From Budorcas taxicolor (Eukaryota; Chordata; Mammalia; Artiodactyla; Bovidae), in NCBI RefSeq assembly GCF_023091745.1, contig NC_068922.1, forward strand, positions 29,736,001 through 29,800,000: a stretch of 64,000 bases of DNA, written 5' to 3'. Below are positions 45,656 through 56,724 of the stretch, piece after piece. Below the pieces are notes generated by a model. That model saw only the letters and a list, made by a program, of their open reading frames with translations, made no database searches and was not told where the DNA came from. Numbering within the stretch: position 1 is the first letter of the stretch; each line of letters starts with the position of its first letter. The translations under genes were made by a program, and so were the position numbers.

Positions 45656-46322
45656 ACTTATGGCATCCGGTCCCATCACTCCATGGGAAATAGATGGGAA
45701 ACAGTGGAAACACTGTCAGACTTTATTTCTTTGGGCTCCAAAATCACTGCCGATGGTGATTGCAGCCATGAAATTAAAAGACACTTACTCCTTGGAAGAA
45801 AAGTTATGACCAACCTAGATAGCATATTCAAAAGCAGAGACATTACTTTGCCGACTAAGGTCCGTCTAGTCAAGGCTATGGTTTTTCCAGTGGTCATGTA
45901 TGGATGTGAGAGTTGGACTGTGAAGAAGGCTGAGTGCTGAAGAATTGATGCTTTTGAACTGTGGTGTTGGAGAAGACTCTTGAGAGTCCCTTGGACTGCA
46001 AGGAGATTCAGTCCATTCTGAAGATCAGCCCTGGGATTTCTTTGGAAGGAATGATGCTAAAGCTGAAACTCCAGTACTTTGGCCACCTGAGGTGAAGAGT
46101 TGACTCATTGGAAAAGACTGTGATGCTGGGAGGGATTGGGGGCAGGAGGAGAAGGGGACGACAGAGGATGAGATGGCTGGATGGCATCACTGACTCGATG
46201 GACGCGAGTCTGAGTGAACTCTGGGAGTTGGTGGTGGACAGGGAGGCCTGGCGTGCTGTGATTCATGGGGTCGCCAAGAGTCGGACACGACTGAGCAACT
46301 GAACTGAACTGAACTGAACTGA
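45656..46322 (+). mobile_element. BovB LINE 3' fragment, young-looking
   Basis: Forward BovB with a well-kept (GAACT)n tail. 45683-45940 is open (SKITADGDCSHEIKR, KVRLVKAMVFPVVMYGCES) up to the KKAEC stop. 46108-46302 is open in the C-terminal block (MRWLDGITDSMDASLSELW). Confidence 0.94.
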
Positions 46323-46807
46323 CTACTCTATAAGACATTGTAAGAGTTCTTTTATTTACCGACTATGAGCATGCACAGGCTGTAACGGGTGGGCTCGCCC
46401 ATGATAGGCCATTCTGAGTGTGCGCCAGGAGGTCTTGCACCTCTCAGATAGTTTCTACTAGGAAGATGCATTGATCTTCAGCACCAATGTTCCTAAATCT
46501 TAGATTTGGTTTTGTATCTTCTTACCTTGGACACATAAGTGCCTCTGGACCATCCTGAGCTTTTTGATATGTGTAGGCTTTAAAGTGTGAGTAATATATA
46601 GTGTGAAGTGAAGGGTTCATCTTACTTCTTGTTTTCAGTGATAAGGAAAGCATCCAGGCACTGGGATTTTTTTCACTGGGATTCATGAATACCAACCAGA
46701 GAAGTGGCAAGTATTTAAATATACAACCAATAAATTGGTCTATATTGAATATTCAATAATATTAGAAATCAAAATTAAGTGTATACATTAAATGTACTGA
46801 ATTCAAC
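46323..46807. other. No gene recognised
   Basis: About 480 bases of unique AT-rich DNA. Confidence 0.5.
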
Positions 46808-46962
46808 AGGACAAGAAGGTTGGATGGCATCATTAACTCAATGGATATAAGTTTGAGCAAACTTCAGGAGATAGTGAAGGACAGGGAAGCCTGATGTGCT
46901 GCAGTCCATGGAGTTGCAAAGAGTTGGACATGACTGAGTGACTGTGATCAACAATAACCAGT
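46808..46962 (+). mobile_element. Short BovB 3' fragment
   Basis: Forward BovB end: GAAGGTTGGATGGCATCATT, AGTGAAGGACAGGGAAGCCT, ending GACTGAGTGACTGTGATCAA. Confidence 0.88.
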
Positions 46963-47675
46963 GAAACACAAATTAAAGTAATATTTGAAAATCATTACCA
47001 AAATTTTTAGGATACTGACGGAGTTGTGAAGGAAATGGTGTATTTAATGCAAATGTATCTAGTTCTCTTAAGAAACAATATATTATCAAGAAGTACAAAA
47101 ATATTCATCTACTTTAACCAAACTACCTCACTCTTGTGAAGTCCACTTATTGAAATAACCAAAAAGAGCCTCATGTATGAAAGTATTCATGCTATTCTTA
47201 ATAAATGAATTTATGAAGAAATATTTCCAATAAGAAGTATTGTTAGATAAATGATGATCTGCTAATTGGATAAAACATTGGGTAACTATTATAACAATAT
47301 TATATGAACACTATAAATAGGATATAAAAAGGTGTGTACCTCCAGGCTTTGTAATAGGAGCAAAGATTACAAAAGTACATATCACATGATTATTACTGTG
47401 CACATATATTCATTCGTTCACTTTAGAATGGTTTTTGAGCACTGACTATGTAACAGATGGTGGGGCTTAATGTAGGGAACACAAAGGTGAAAAGATATTC
47501 CTGCTTGCACAGAGGATTGGCCCAGCTGGAAAATAGTCATGAGAACAACTGGAAAAGTGTAGTAATTCACAAAATGCCATTGGAAACTAGGAGCAGCTTT
47601 TGAATTGGTCAATGACCCAAAGGAAGGCCTCATTAAAACGTGAAGTTTTCATATGGACACAATTGGGAAGACAAT
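46963..47675. other. No gene recognised; old repeat scrap
   Basis: AT-rich unique DNA. 47408-47520 (TTCATTCGTTCACTTTAGAA, GAGCACTGACTATGTAACAG) resembles the reverse of an L2-type 3' end. Confidence 0.45.
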
Positions 47676-47932
47676 GTAGGGACTTTCCTGGTGGTCCAGT
47701 GGTTAAGAATTTTCCTTGCAATGCAGGGGGACTTGGGTTTGATCCCTGGTTGGGGAACTAAGATCCCACATGCCACAGAACAACTAAGTCCGTGTGTTGC
47801 AACTATTGAGCCTACATGTTCCAGATTACATGCCACACCTAGAGAGTCCTGACTGCTGTGACAAAGATCCTGCATGCTGCAGCTAAGACGCAACATAGCC
47901 AAACAAGTGAATAAATATTTTAAAAAGGAAAG
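47676..47932 (+). mobile_element. CHR-type SINE, long form
   Basis: Forward CHR: GGGACTTTCCTGGTGGTCCA, GGGTTTGATCCCTGGTTGGG, CTGCAGCTAAGACGCAACAT and a GTGAATAAATATTTT tail. Confidence 0.85.
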
Positions 47933-47994
47933 GAAATGCAAAGGAAAAAATACCAATTATATGAAAGTGTAGGTATCAGAAATGACTCACATTT

Positions 47995-48142
47995 TTAAAC
48001 ATATGTATTGAGATTTAATTCCCATAAAACTCATCCGTTTAATGCATACAGTCCAGTCCTTCTTAGTGTATTCACGCAAACATCACCACAATCTAAATTT
48101 AGAACATGTTCATTATTCCAAAGAAGTGTTGTGTCCTTGCTC
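47995..48142 (-). repeat. L1M 3' fragment
   Basis: Reverse old L1: TATTGAGATTTAATTCCCAT, AAACTCATCCGTTTAATGCA, GTGTATTCACGCAAACATCA. It lies just beyond the probable end of ITGA8. Confidence 0.65.
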
Positions 48143-48242
48143 TTTCAAATTTCTTTCAATGTTAAATGTTTTGGTGGTAAAGAATCAAAGTGTGAAGATG
48201 CAAAGCTTTGACACCTGCCATCATGGAAAAATTTTACATTGC

Positions 48243-48294
48243 TTGCAAAAAAACCCACAAATATGTCATCAGGTCTTTAGTTTTTAATTTTATT
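48243..48294 (-). terminator. ITGA8: Candidate ITGA8 poly(A) site
   Basis: On the minus strand AATAAA at 48294-48289 is followed within about 30-50 bases by TTTGTGGGTTTTTTTG (48262-48247), a good GU/U-rich downstream element. A second AATAAA is at 48419-48414. By eye I found no other AATAAA between the stop codon and these two. Inference; no transcript evidence is available here. Confidence 0.5.
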
Positions 48295-51013
48295 AGTGAC
48301 AAGGTAAATAGGTACATGAAAATCTTCACAGATTCTACACATATATTTAAATAAAACAAGAAAAGGGTTGAGTTCAAAGAAGTGGGGTTTCAGTGGGCAA
48401 TTGGTCCATGTTGTTTATTTACTGTATAAAAATCTCCAAGTTTATAAAACTTGATTTGTCCATTTTTTCCCATGTTTTGAAAATCAGCTGCAAGTATTTC
48501 AAAAGATATATCTGAAATATATAGATAGATTCTAAGAGAAGCAACAGCATATTATAAATGATGAAAGTGATTGGCTTTATATGATGAGAAGCAGATTTGC
48601 TCAGTGCATTTTTAGAATATTTTCCACATGGAGGGACACTCAAGGACTGAGGTGTGGAGGGTTCACCTGACCTCAGTGTGCATTGATGGCCCTCTTCAAA
48701 CTGCCTATAGATAGCAGTGCCTGTCCTTCTAGACGGGGATCACTTTGGGCTGAGACTGTGAGGATGCTGTAGTTTGCCTTTGAAGTGCTCACACCTTGCT
48801 CTGTTCTGGATCCCAGCCTTGCTCCTGGCATCTCGCGCTTCCTCCAGGTGTCTGTCTGTATGACCTGACTTTGACTGTCCCAGCCCTGAGTTCCGAGTTC
48901 CATTTTGAAGGTTAGCTTGAAAGACAACAGGTGTGTTTTCTCAGGGCTCTTTTGTGACCCCAAATCTTGAGGAGCTATTCTCTCTTGGCCAAAAGTCAGG
49001 CATGATGACAGGAGTTGGGGTGTCACTTTGGAGGCAGAGAGCCCTCCTTCCACTCATCTCAGAGATAGCCACTGCCTATAGAACAACTTCCACCCAGACA
49101 ACGACCACCTAAGACCCCCCAAGGCTGACATGAGACCCTCAAACTCTTTGAAACATGTGCAGTTCTCACCCCCAAGTCAGCCACACACGCTGGGAGCCAG
49201 ACTTCAGTTCCTGACAGCCTTGAAACTGCTACCATGACAGGATTTAATTCATGAGCAGGCAGAGTATGAACCGTTCAGTGTATTCACCCATGTGCCTTTG
49301 ATTTGGTTTCCAAAGAAATTCTGCAGCTGGAGCCAGATGGCTGGTCTCCAGGTTAAGGCATGACCAAAAATGTAGTGTCTGTGAGTTTGGCTCATCTTTC
49401 GAATCAAGTGTGATTGTTGAAATTGGGACATAAATTTTTCAGCTGCTTAGAAAACTGAAGGATTGGGGTCTACTGGTTTTATCATACTTAATATTCAGGA
49501 TATTAATTTAAAAAATAACTAATGCCAGTGTAAACATGCTTTTTGGTACATAGGTCTATAAAATATTGCACATAAATATAAAATTTGTTCAGCACTTCTT
49601 CATAATAATTTTTCATTATTATAAAAAGGATACAGAGTTGTGCAGACTATATAAATTTGGCTGGTCTATTTTACTTAAAACGATACTGTTACATATGATT
49701 ATGGATTATTTACAAGAGTTTTAAACATCAAGTTTCTGTGATGGTTAAATTCAAGATGATGGGAAAATAGCTTAAGTAAAAATTATTTTCCAAAGTCACG
49801 AACTATAACGATTAGCAGGAAAAATGAAAAGTAAAGTTGGAACAGGCAGTTCTAAATAAAATCCATAGGAATCTGTTTTCTAGGTTCATCACACATATGC
49901 CTAACTTTATGCTTCTTCTTATTTATGTTTAACGTGTCTTTTCTGTGAATGTAAGTTTGACGTATAGTAAAAAAGGTATTTAATCCCAAATTAAAATATT
50001 GCTATTCCCTCATAGATATTAAAAATAATATGCCTGCCCAAATTATTAAATTGCTTTTTTGTGAATGGACTCTAGAAATTTTACCATTATTTTTAAGTAC
50101 CACTCAGGGTTGAGAGTCCCTTGAAATTTGTATATTGCTAATTAAGTTAATGGAAAGATGATTTTTTTTTTTTTTTGGTAAAAGTAGATATCAATGCAAC
50201 TTTTTGCAAGGCTAAATTAAGCAGATGTGAGTCCCTGAAAGCATGAATAAAAGTAATTTCAGGTAGAAGTCATGAAAGTGAAACAGTCTTCTAATAACAA
50301 TTCACTTTTCCTTAACCCTATCTAAATCCTAAGTCCTGTTAAGTTATGTATTCTGCACAAAACAGACATCTCAGAGGGAAATTTGGTGAGTGATTTCAAA
50401 AACCAGTGAACCAAATCTTTAATTTCCAGATCCTCTAGAGTGTCAGCCTAGAGTCATGGAAAATAAATAAATAAATCGTTATCCTCGCTCACAAAGATGA
50501 TCTCTGCCATTTCCAAGGCCCTTTCACAGTCCCAGCAGCATAGGCTGGTCTCCCTGAGCTGCAACGTCACTAGAAATGTGTCTTTTCCAGAGGGAGGTGT
50601 CAAATATTCCATTGTATACAGTAGTGTTGGAAGGTTTGGTCCGAGTTCACCTTCTAAAGTCCATCCTAACTCAGACACTGCATTTTCGAGACTTCAGAAG
50701 GATTTACCTGGAAAGTAATCTCACATTCCCATACCCATTTCAAAGTGTCGGCCAAATACACAAGGACTCAAGCCAAAGATATCTTCCACGGCTGCCCAGC
50801 GTTTCTGCAGTGTTGAGGAGGCTTCCTTTCCCCACAGGATCACCAGGACCCGTGGAAACTTCTCCAGAGTACAGTATAGATGAGGTGATGACATGGCCCT
50901 CCCATGTCTAAGGACACTGGCAGGTGCAGGACAACCTGGGTTGAACCCTCATGATCCTTCTTTGCTTTGAACTGGAGTAGTATTGAAGTTATTTTTGTCT
51001 TTGGCTTTCCTAT
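48270..51013 (-). other. ITGA8: Probable ITGA8 3'UTR
   Basis: About 2.7 kb directly downstream of the ITGA8 stop on the minus strand. No BovB, Bov-tA, CHR or L1 insertion is visible across the whole interval, in contrast to the dense insertions elsewhere, which fits a transcribed, selected 3'UTR. It is AU-rich from about 49480 to 50300. A 126-codon reverse frame (49053 down to 48673) lies inside; I see no domain and regard it as incidental. The boundary is inferred from poly(A) signals. Confidence 0.6.
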
Positions 51014-51100
51014 TCATGCCTCAGGGGTTTTCTCATTGGTCAGCTGTTCCCGGTCATTCATATCATCCTGGGGTGGTCTTGCTCGGTCAAAGAATCCGCA
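51014..51100 (-). CDS. ITGA8: Integrin alpha-8, last coding exon (cytoplasmic tail)
   Basis: Terminal exon of the integrin alpha-8 chain, which pairs with beta-1 at the cell surface and binds RGD ligands such as nephronectin and fibronectin. The acceptor reads TCTGTCTTCCCTAG on the minus strand. The exon encodes 28 residues and TGA (51016-51014): CGFFDRARPPQ at the start and a tail ending EKTPEA. GFFDR is the alpha-8 form of the membrane-proximal GFFKR motif, where alpha and beta tails contact. The reading phase (0) matches the donor of 53370-53492. From memory of human ITGA8, the differences (DDMND for EDMTD, NEK for NDK) are conservative. The frame is intact, with no sign of pseudogenisation. 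Confidence 0.95.
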   Translation of the reverse strand, partial: CGFFDRARPPQDDMNDREQLTNEKTPEA

Positions 51101-51184
51101 CTAGGGAAGACAGAAATGGGCCAGCCAGTCAGGTCATCCTGAGAATTCATGAAACCCCTCATTCTAAGAGTGTTCTCTTTGTCA

Positions 51185-51366
51185 GGACTTCCCTAGTGGT
51201 CCAGTGGTAAGACTTCACCTTCCAGTGCAGGGGGTGCAGGTTTGATCCCTGGTCGGGGAGCTGAGATTCCACATGCCTCACGGCCAAAAAAACCAAAACA
51301 TAAAACAGAGGCAACATTGTAACAAATTCAATAAAGATTTTTTAAATGGTCCACATAAAATATCTT
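51185..51366 (+). mobile_element. CHR-type SINE in ITGA8 intron (antisense)
   Basis: Forward CHR: GGACTTCCCTAGTGGTCCAG, GGTTTGATCCCTGGTCGGGG, ending ATGGTCCACATAAAATATC. It lies 84 bases from the last-exon acceptor and is antisense to the gene. Confidence 0.85.
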
Positions 51367-51564
51367 AAAAAAAAAAAACACTTTCCCCCTTTTATATGTT
51401 GTCTAAGGAATCTGGTGCTCTGAGACTATAATCTGCTCAATTCTCCAAATTAGGAGGTGAGAGCAGTGTGTTGTTTACCTGCAGAGAGGAATTCATTGCC
51501 TATGCAGAGTGTCCACATTCTTCCTTCCCTGCCTGTGGTGGTGGGAGAATGTTCTTTCTCTTTG

Positions 51565-51762
51565 AAAGATTTTTTGTTTTTTTTTGATGTAGACCATTTT
51601 TTAAAGTCTTTTCTGAATTTATTACGATATTGTTTCTGTCTTATATTTTGGTTTTCTGTCTTCAAGGTATGTGAGATCTTAGCTCCCCGATCAGTGTTCC
51701 AGGCTGCACCCCCTGCATTGAAAGGGGAAATCTTAACCACTAGACCACCAGGGAAGTCCCAA
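51565..51762 (-). mobile_element. CHR-type SINE in ITGA8 intron (sense)
   Basis: Reverse CHR: GATGTAGACCATTTTTTAAA, GATCTTAGCTCCCCGATCAG, then CCACTAGACCACCAGGGAAG. It is inverted relative to the copy at 51185-51366, so the two could pair in the pre-mRNA. Confidence 0.83.
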
Positions 51763-52555
51763 GAATGTTCATTGTGTATAAACCACTTATAGACCTTGTA
51801 TATTTTTCTGGGCTTACAGCAACCTGGCCCAAGGATTTTTTCTCTGCTTTTTTCTGCATGTTTCTGGAGCCGGCAGCAATGTGAATTCCTGACCAGGGGA
51901 AGCAGATTCCTGAAGCATACTATGGGCTACGTAAAGATGGACTAAAGGAGGAGGTGGAGAGATGCTTGTCTCTCTCTCTGCACTTGGTGGAATATCTAGT
52001 ACACGGAGGACAATTAGATGGGTCTTTTATTTCCATCTCAACAGCTTCATGAGCTGTCTCAACTTTCCAGAGATCAATCAGCAACTCGGGGAAGAGGTGA
52101 TTCTTGAATCTTCACTCTCCTGAGTTTCAAATGAGGATTTGGTTTTGGAGAGTACAACTTTCCCTAGAAACCTAAAATCTTAATTCTTACTGTTTCTTAG
52201 GTTGGAAGCCCAATTCATTAGCTTTCACTTATAGCCATTGAGTCATCTTTCTCTCGTAGGACTAGTGCATTACTCTATCAGTTGCTGCATGCCATCGCAC
52301 CATTTATGGATATAAAGTTACTATGAGTAACAGGCTAACACAGAAGTCTATTGCTAAAGATGGACTATGCGTTAGACCTGTGTGGGCTCAGGATGGCACA
52401 AAACTGCTGATGAAGATCAGAAAAGCCATTACTTAACTCAGTTTGTTTTCCTTAACTCAGGTTTTCTCAGTTTGTTAAGCATGTCTCATTTTGTTTAAAA
52501 ATAAAAATACATTATGATTTTGGAGAATGACAACAATAGTACTAAACTAAGATGT

Positions 52556-52656
52556 ACACTTCGGGAGTTGGTGATGGACAGGGAGGCCTGGTGTGCTGCA
52601 GTCCATGGGGTCGCAAAGAGTCAGACAGGACTGAGTGACTGAACTGAACTGAACTG
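52556..52656 (+). mobile_element. Short BovB 3' insertion
   Basis: Last ~95 bases of BovB (GGGAGTTGGTGATGGACAGG to the (GAACT)n tail). The direct repeat AAGATGT lies at 52549-52555 and 52657-52663. Confidence 0.87.
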
Positions 52657-53369
52657 AAGATGTGTCTGGATTAATTGCTCTTATGACCATGTCACTGTGA
52701 CATTGTTTCCATTTTGGAATGTAAAGCTCTGTGAAACTTGGCAGTCCTATTGGTTTGGGGACCAGAAATTAATTCCCATTGCAGACTTTCAGCAGAAACT
52801 TAAGCAAAACACATGAAAGAGGAAGTTAAGGCTTCTTAATGGAGATGGACTAGTTGGAAAGATAAAAAAAAAACAAGTCCAAGAATATTAGAACATGCAT
52901 AATCTATGTGGTGTCATTGAAAGCCCACATATCAACTAATTACTATATTAATTGCATCTGTGTAGTGCTTACAAAACTCTCAAGTATTGCTGATAGAATT
53001 GTGTCAACAAAAAGCTTAAGATCCTGATTAATTAAACAAGAAAGAGAAGTCTTCATCATAACATGATCACTCTAAGCATATTGGAAAGAAGATCATAGGT
53101 CTTTGTTAATAAATTCTAACTCTATATTTATTTATAAGAAATTGCAAGATAAAAGCAGCATTAAACACCCTCAATCTTCTTAAATGTCAGTTACACAAGC
53201 ATATTAAGTTTGCCAAAGCAAACAAGATCCAGCTTTCCCTTCAGGTCCCTGTGTTGGAAATTCCCAGATCATGCCTCTAGCTTTGGCTCTTTGAAATCCA
53301 AGGTATATCCTTTTAAATCCTCCCAGTGGCCTCTCTACTCAAAAAGGAAAAGAAAGCAAATACACTTAC

Positions 53370-53492
53370 CTTCCATAAAGCCAAGGTTAAAATGGCCAGA
53401 ACCAATAATCCAAGAAGTATTGCTAGTATTATTACCCATAATGGAATTGAGAAGGAAACATTTGGGGTGGCCCAAATAACCGATGTTTTAAT
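53370..53492 (-). CDS. ITGA8: Integrin alpha-8, transmembrane exon
   Basis: Penultimate coding exon, 123 bp = 41 codons, phase 0 at both ends. It encodes the juxtamembrane IKTSVIWATPNVSFSIPL, including one N-glycosylation sequon (NVS), then the single transmembrane helix starting WVIILAILLGLL and ending LALWK, right before the CGFFDR of the next exon. The acceptor is a strong pyrimidine tract plus CATTCCAG (upstream AG at 53494-53493); the donor is AAG|GTAAGT. I recognise this as ITGA8 rather than ITGA5 or ITGAV from the IWATPNVSFSIPLW string. Upstream exons lie beyond 64 kb; I did not find the preceding exon. The frame is intact. Confidence 0.95.
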
Positions 53493-53554
53493 CTGGAATG
53501 GAAAATAAAAGAAATGAGTTCAAATTTAAAAACTATTCAGTGAAATAAAGCAGT

Positions 53555-53850
53555 TAAGTTCAGTTCAGTCGCTCAGTCATGTTTGATTCTTTGCGAGTCC
53601 ATGAACCGCAGCATGCCAGGCCTCCCTGTCCATCACCAACTCTCAGAGTCCACCCAAACCCATGTCCATTGAGTCAGTGATGCCATCCAACCATCTCATC
53701 CTCTGTTGTCCCCTTCTCCTCCTGCCCTCAATCTTTCCCAGCATCAGGGTCTTTTCAAATGAGTCAGCTCTTCACATCAGGTAGCCAAAGTATTGGAGTT
53801 TCAGCTAGTATAGTAAATACTAGTATATATATATAATATAGCATAATAAA
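53555..53850 (-). mobile_element. BovB insertion close to an ITGA8 splice acceptor
   Basis: Reverse BovB 3' fragment (53556-53805) plus ~45 bases of TA-rich filler at its 5' end. A perfect 12-bp TSD, AAATAAAGCAGT, lies at 53543-53554 and 53851-53862. Its edge is about 60 bases upstream of the transmembrane exon in the gene's direction, so the pyrimidine tract is untouched. Confidence 0.92.
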
Positions 53851-53862
53851 AAATAAAGCAGT

Positions 53863-54249
53863 AACTACCAATATAACATTGGGGGCAGTGGGTACTTCTG
53901 AAAGGATCCATACATTAGCTGGTCACCCTGGGGGAAGATTTGAGAGTTTACAGCACTTGAACTTGGAATCTTAACCATTAACACATTCTCAGGCTTCTCA
54001 AGTTGGATGTAAGTCCAACTACAGACACTTGGTGGGTGTTTGGTTTACACCAACCCAGAAAGCCTAGAATAGAATTGAGGTGGAGCACAAAGCAACAGGG
54101 TGGAAAGGAATGACCTTGAATTGGGATGAACCTTTTTATGGCAAAGTAAACCCAACAAAAAGCCAAGTCCGTCCACACATTTCTCCACAGAACTGAGCTC
54201 ACCTCACTGAGAAGTGAACTTGCAAACAACCTACTGGACATGCAGGTGG
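53863..54249. other. ITGA8 intron, no feature recognised
   Basis: Unique intronic DNA. The reverse frame 53978-54241 has no recognisable domain or splice context. Confidence 0.5.
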
Positions 54250-54385
54250 GTAGACATCACCTAAGTCCCGATTTTACAGATGAGAAAATTGAGTCTCAGG
54301 GGGCTAAGTGATCCACAGATCTAATCAGTGTCACCACCTCTTTAGCCCTAGGCTCTGTCTCTGTGTCCTATCAAGGAAGAGACCA
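54250..54385 (-). repeat. MIR fragment
   Basis: Reverse MIR: CCGATTTTACAGATGAGAAA, TTGAGTCTCAGGGGGCTAAG, then CCCTAGGCTCTGTC. Confidence 0.7.
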
Positions 54386-54821
54386 TTGTTGCTCTACTAA
54401 TACAGTCATGTAAGACTAACCATCTCCCATTTCATGAAAGTAACTGTAGTCATTGACGCGAGCATTAATTGTCTCAGTGTGCTGAGGCTGCTTTCGGTCT
54501 TAAATCCCATTTTCAGTTGCTGTTGGACCTCACTGAATGCCCCACTGTTGCAAGGAAACTTGGAGGAGAAAAGAGACCTTTCCAGCAGGACTGCACGCTC
54601 TGTATGTGTGAACCACCCCTGCCTCCCATGTAGGCAGGAGAAGCTCTCCTATCACTTGCAGGCATAGCCTCTGGAAACATCCAAACAAAAAAAAAAAAAC
54701 AAAACAAGCAGAGACCCAGCCCTGCCGCTCACCCCCTCTGTCAAAGAAAAGAGATAGAAAAATATTCTTGAATCTAGAATGTTATTCACCAAAGCAGGAT
54801 TATTTGGTTTTAGAGAGAAGT
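54386..54821. other. ITGA8 intron, no feature recognised
   Basis: Unique DNA with a 13-base A-run near 54688. Confidence 0.5.
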
Positions 54822-54831
54822 AAGCATCACC

Positions 54832-55066
54832 CTTACTTCTGGGGGTTTCCCAGTGGCTCAGTGGGTAAAGAATCTGCCTTTAATGCATTAGATGCAGGAG
54901 ATGCTGGTTCAGTCCCTGTGTTGGGAAGATCTCTGGAGGAGGGCATGGCAACTCACTCCAATATTCTTGCCTGGGAAATCCCATGGACAGAGGAGCCTGA
55001 CGGGCTATAGTCCATAGGGCTGCAAAGAGTCAGACATGACTGAAGAGATTGAGCATGCACACACAC
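54832..55066 (+). mobile_element. Bov-tA SINE with TSD
   Basis: Forward Bov-tA (GGGGGTTTCCCAGTGGCTCA to GACTGAAGAGATTGAGCATG, then a short (CA)n). The TSD AAGCATCACC lies at 54822-54831 and 55067-55076. ATGCA is duplicated in the head. Confidence 0.9.
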
Positions 55067-55076
55067 AAGCATCACC

Positions 55077-55966
55077 TCGGTTAAGCTGGTCCACATGTTC
55101 CTTGTTTTAACTGTGCTGGTTGAAAGAATCCTGAGCCCCTCCTGACTCCCATACAGAAACTCTGGGCCACGCTTCTCTAACCCACCAGGAGTTGAGGGTG
55201 AACTCAGGGTGGGTTGGTGGCTCTGGTGTTCCCATGGCTGGAAACCTTGGTGTTTTCATAGCCTGTGCCCTAGTGCTGGGTCCTTCCTCTGCTCACATCT
55301 TTCCTTCTGCCTTCTTAACTAGATCTGAGCATCCTGCATGTGCTGTTCCTAACCGGCTAAGGTTTTTATAACTCCTTCATTTTGGTCCACGTCCCCTGTG
55401 CAGCAGACATCCTGATGACTTAATTCACTTGATCCTCCAGCCCCAAATATCACTTACATCCAGGTTACACAATGACGTTGATGATAGTGAAGCTGTTAGT
55501 GATTCCGCGTGGTCAGGAATGCCAGGGACCTGACCAAAGCTTTCAGTGAGAGAAAGGCCGGTGTAACCTACTTGCCCTTTTACCTTCCTCCTTGCTTCCC
55601 TTGCTGGCACTGCCCTTATTCGTCCAGCATATAGAAGAGAAGTGCAACATTCCATGACCACGATGGGGTCACACTCTCTGTACTTGCCACAGTTTAAAAA
55701 CAGAACACACGGTACATGCTCTGATGAAATGCACTGGAAAGACTCAAAGCATAATTATGCCAGTTGGATTCTGCCACCCAAGTAATTCCCTCTGAAGTGA
55801 TCCTCTGCACAATATGGCCACATGAGTCAGTGGAGGACGAAATCACTTCTGGATCATTTCTCTTCATATCTCTCTCCCTTGGTGAATTACACTGGATAAC
55901 GTGTGAAATCAGTGCTCAATCCTGCATCTTATGGTGCTCACAGAAAGAGCATGAAGTGATCATTTT
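55077..55966. other. ITGA8 intron, no feature recognised
   Basis: About 890 bases of unique DNA. The open reverse frame 55425-55661 lacks exon borders and is not integrin sequence. Confidence 0.5.
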
Positions 55967-55975
55967 AAATGACCC

Positions 55976-56130
55976 AAGGGACTTCCTTGGTGGTCCAGTG
56001 GCTAGGACTTTGTGCTCCCAGTGTAAGGGGCCTGGGTTTGATTTCTGGTCAGGGAACTAGCTCCCTTATGCTGCAACTAAGAGCTCTTATGATTCAACAA
56101 AGGCTTGGCACAGCCAAATAAATAAAAATA
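55976..56130 (+). mobile_element. CHR-type SINE with TSD
   Basis: Forward CHR: GGGACTTCCTTGGTGGTCCA to CACAGCCAAATAAATAAA. A perfect TSD, AAATGACCC, lies at 55967-55975 and 56131-56139. Confidence 0.9.
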
Positions 56131-56139
56131 AAATGACCC

Positions 56140-56724
56140 TAATATTACTGGAAGCAGACCAGTACAGTTTTAATAATGAGAATTTCAGAATTTTGGAACT
56201 GTCAAGGGTAGTAGTGGTCGCGCACTCATAAGCCAGATACAATGACCTAGAAAAGAGAAAATCTGAAGCCACGGGCAATTCTGAGGTTTCTTGTAACTGT
56301 TTCTTCCCCTGAAGCTCTAAGTTCACTGAAGAAACAACGTAGTTTGGGTCTGTATTTTGTGCATGTGTTAGAGACAACCAAAATTGACTAATATATAATT
56401 TAGGAAGACAGACAACAATACTTTTCCATGTTCCCTCTTCTAGTTGACCTAATTAATATCTGAAGGTACCTCCCTATGTTTTATTATAACATAGGAAACA
56501 GTTCTAGTTTTGTAAGCTTAAAAAAGCTAAACTAAAGGAGTTGAAATAAGGGCCATAGACCATAGACTGTTCAAATTGTTGGTTTAATAAAAAGAAATGG
56601 AAGAACAGCTACTGAGTTTTTCCTGGGTTTTTTTGCCACTTGGATATTACAGTTTTTTTTTTCCAAACAGGGACAGTTTTATATCTTCATTTCCAATTTG
56701 TGTGTCTTTTAAATCTTTTTAAAA
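56140..56724. other. ITGA8 intron, no feature recognised
   Basis: About 585 bases of AT-rich unique DNA before the L1. Confidence 0.5.

Larger units (their letters stand above)
51101..53369 (-). other. ITGA8: ITGA8 terminal intron (2,269 bp)
   Basis: Intron between the transmembrane exon and the cytoplasmic-tail exon, with GTAAGT donor (53369-53364) and CAG/TAG-type acceptor (51102-51101). It holds two CHR SINEs and a short BovB. The stretches 51763-52562 and 52664-53369 are otherwise unique, with no further exon seen. Confidence 0.85.

Noticed and set aside
48673..49053. 126-codon reverse frame in the ITGA8 3'UTR
   Set aside because: Downstream of the ITGA8 stop, no domain, no upstream splice acceptor I can defend.
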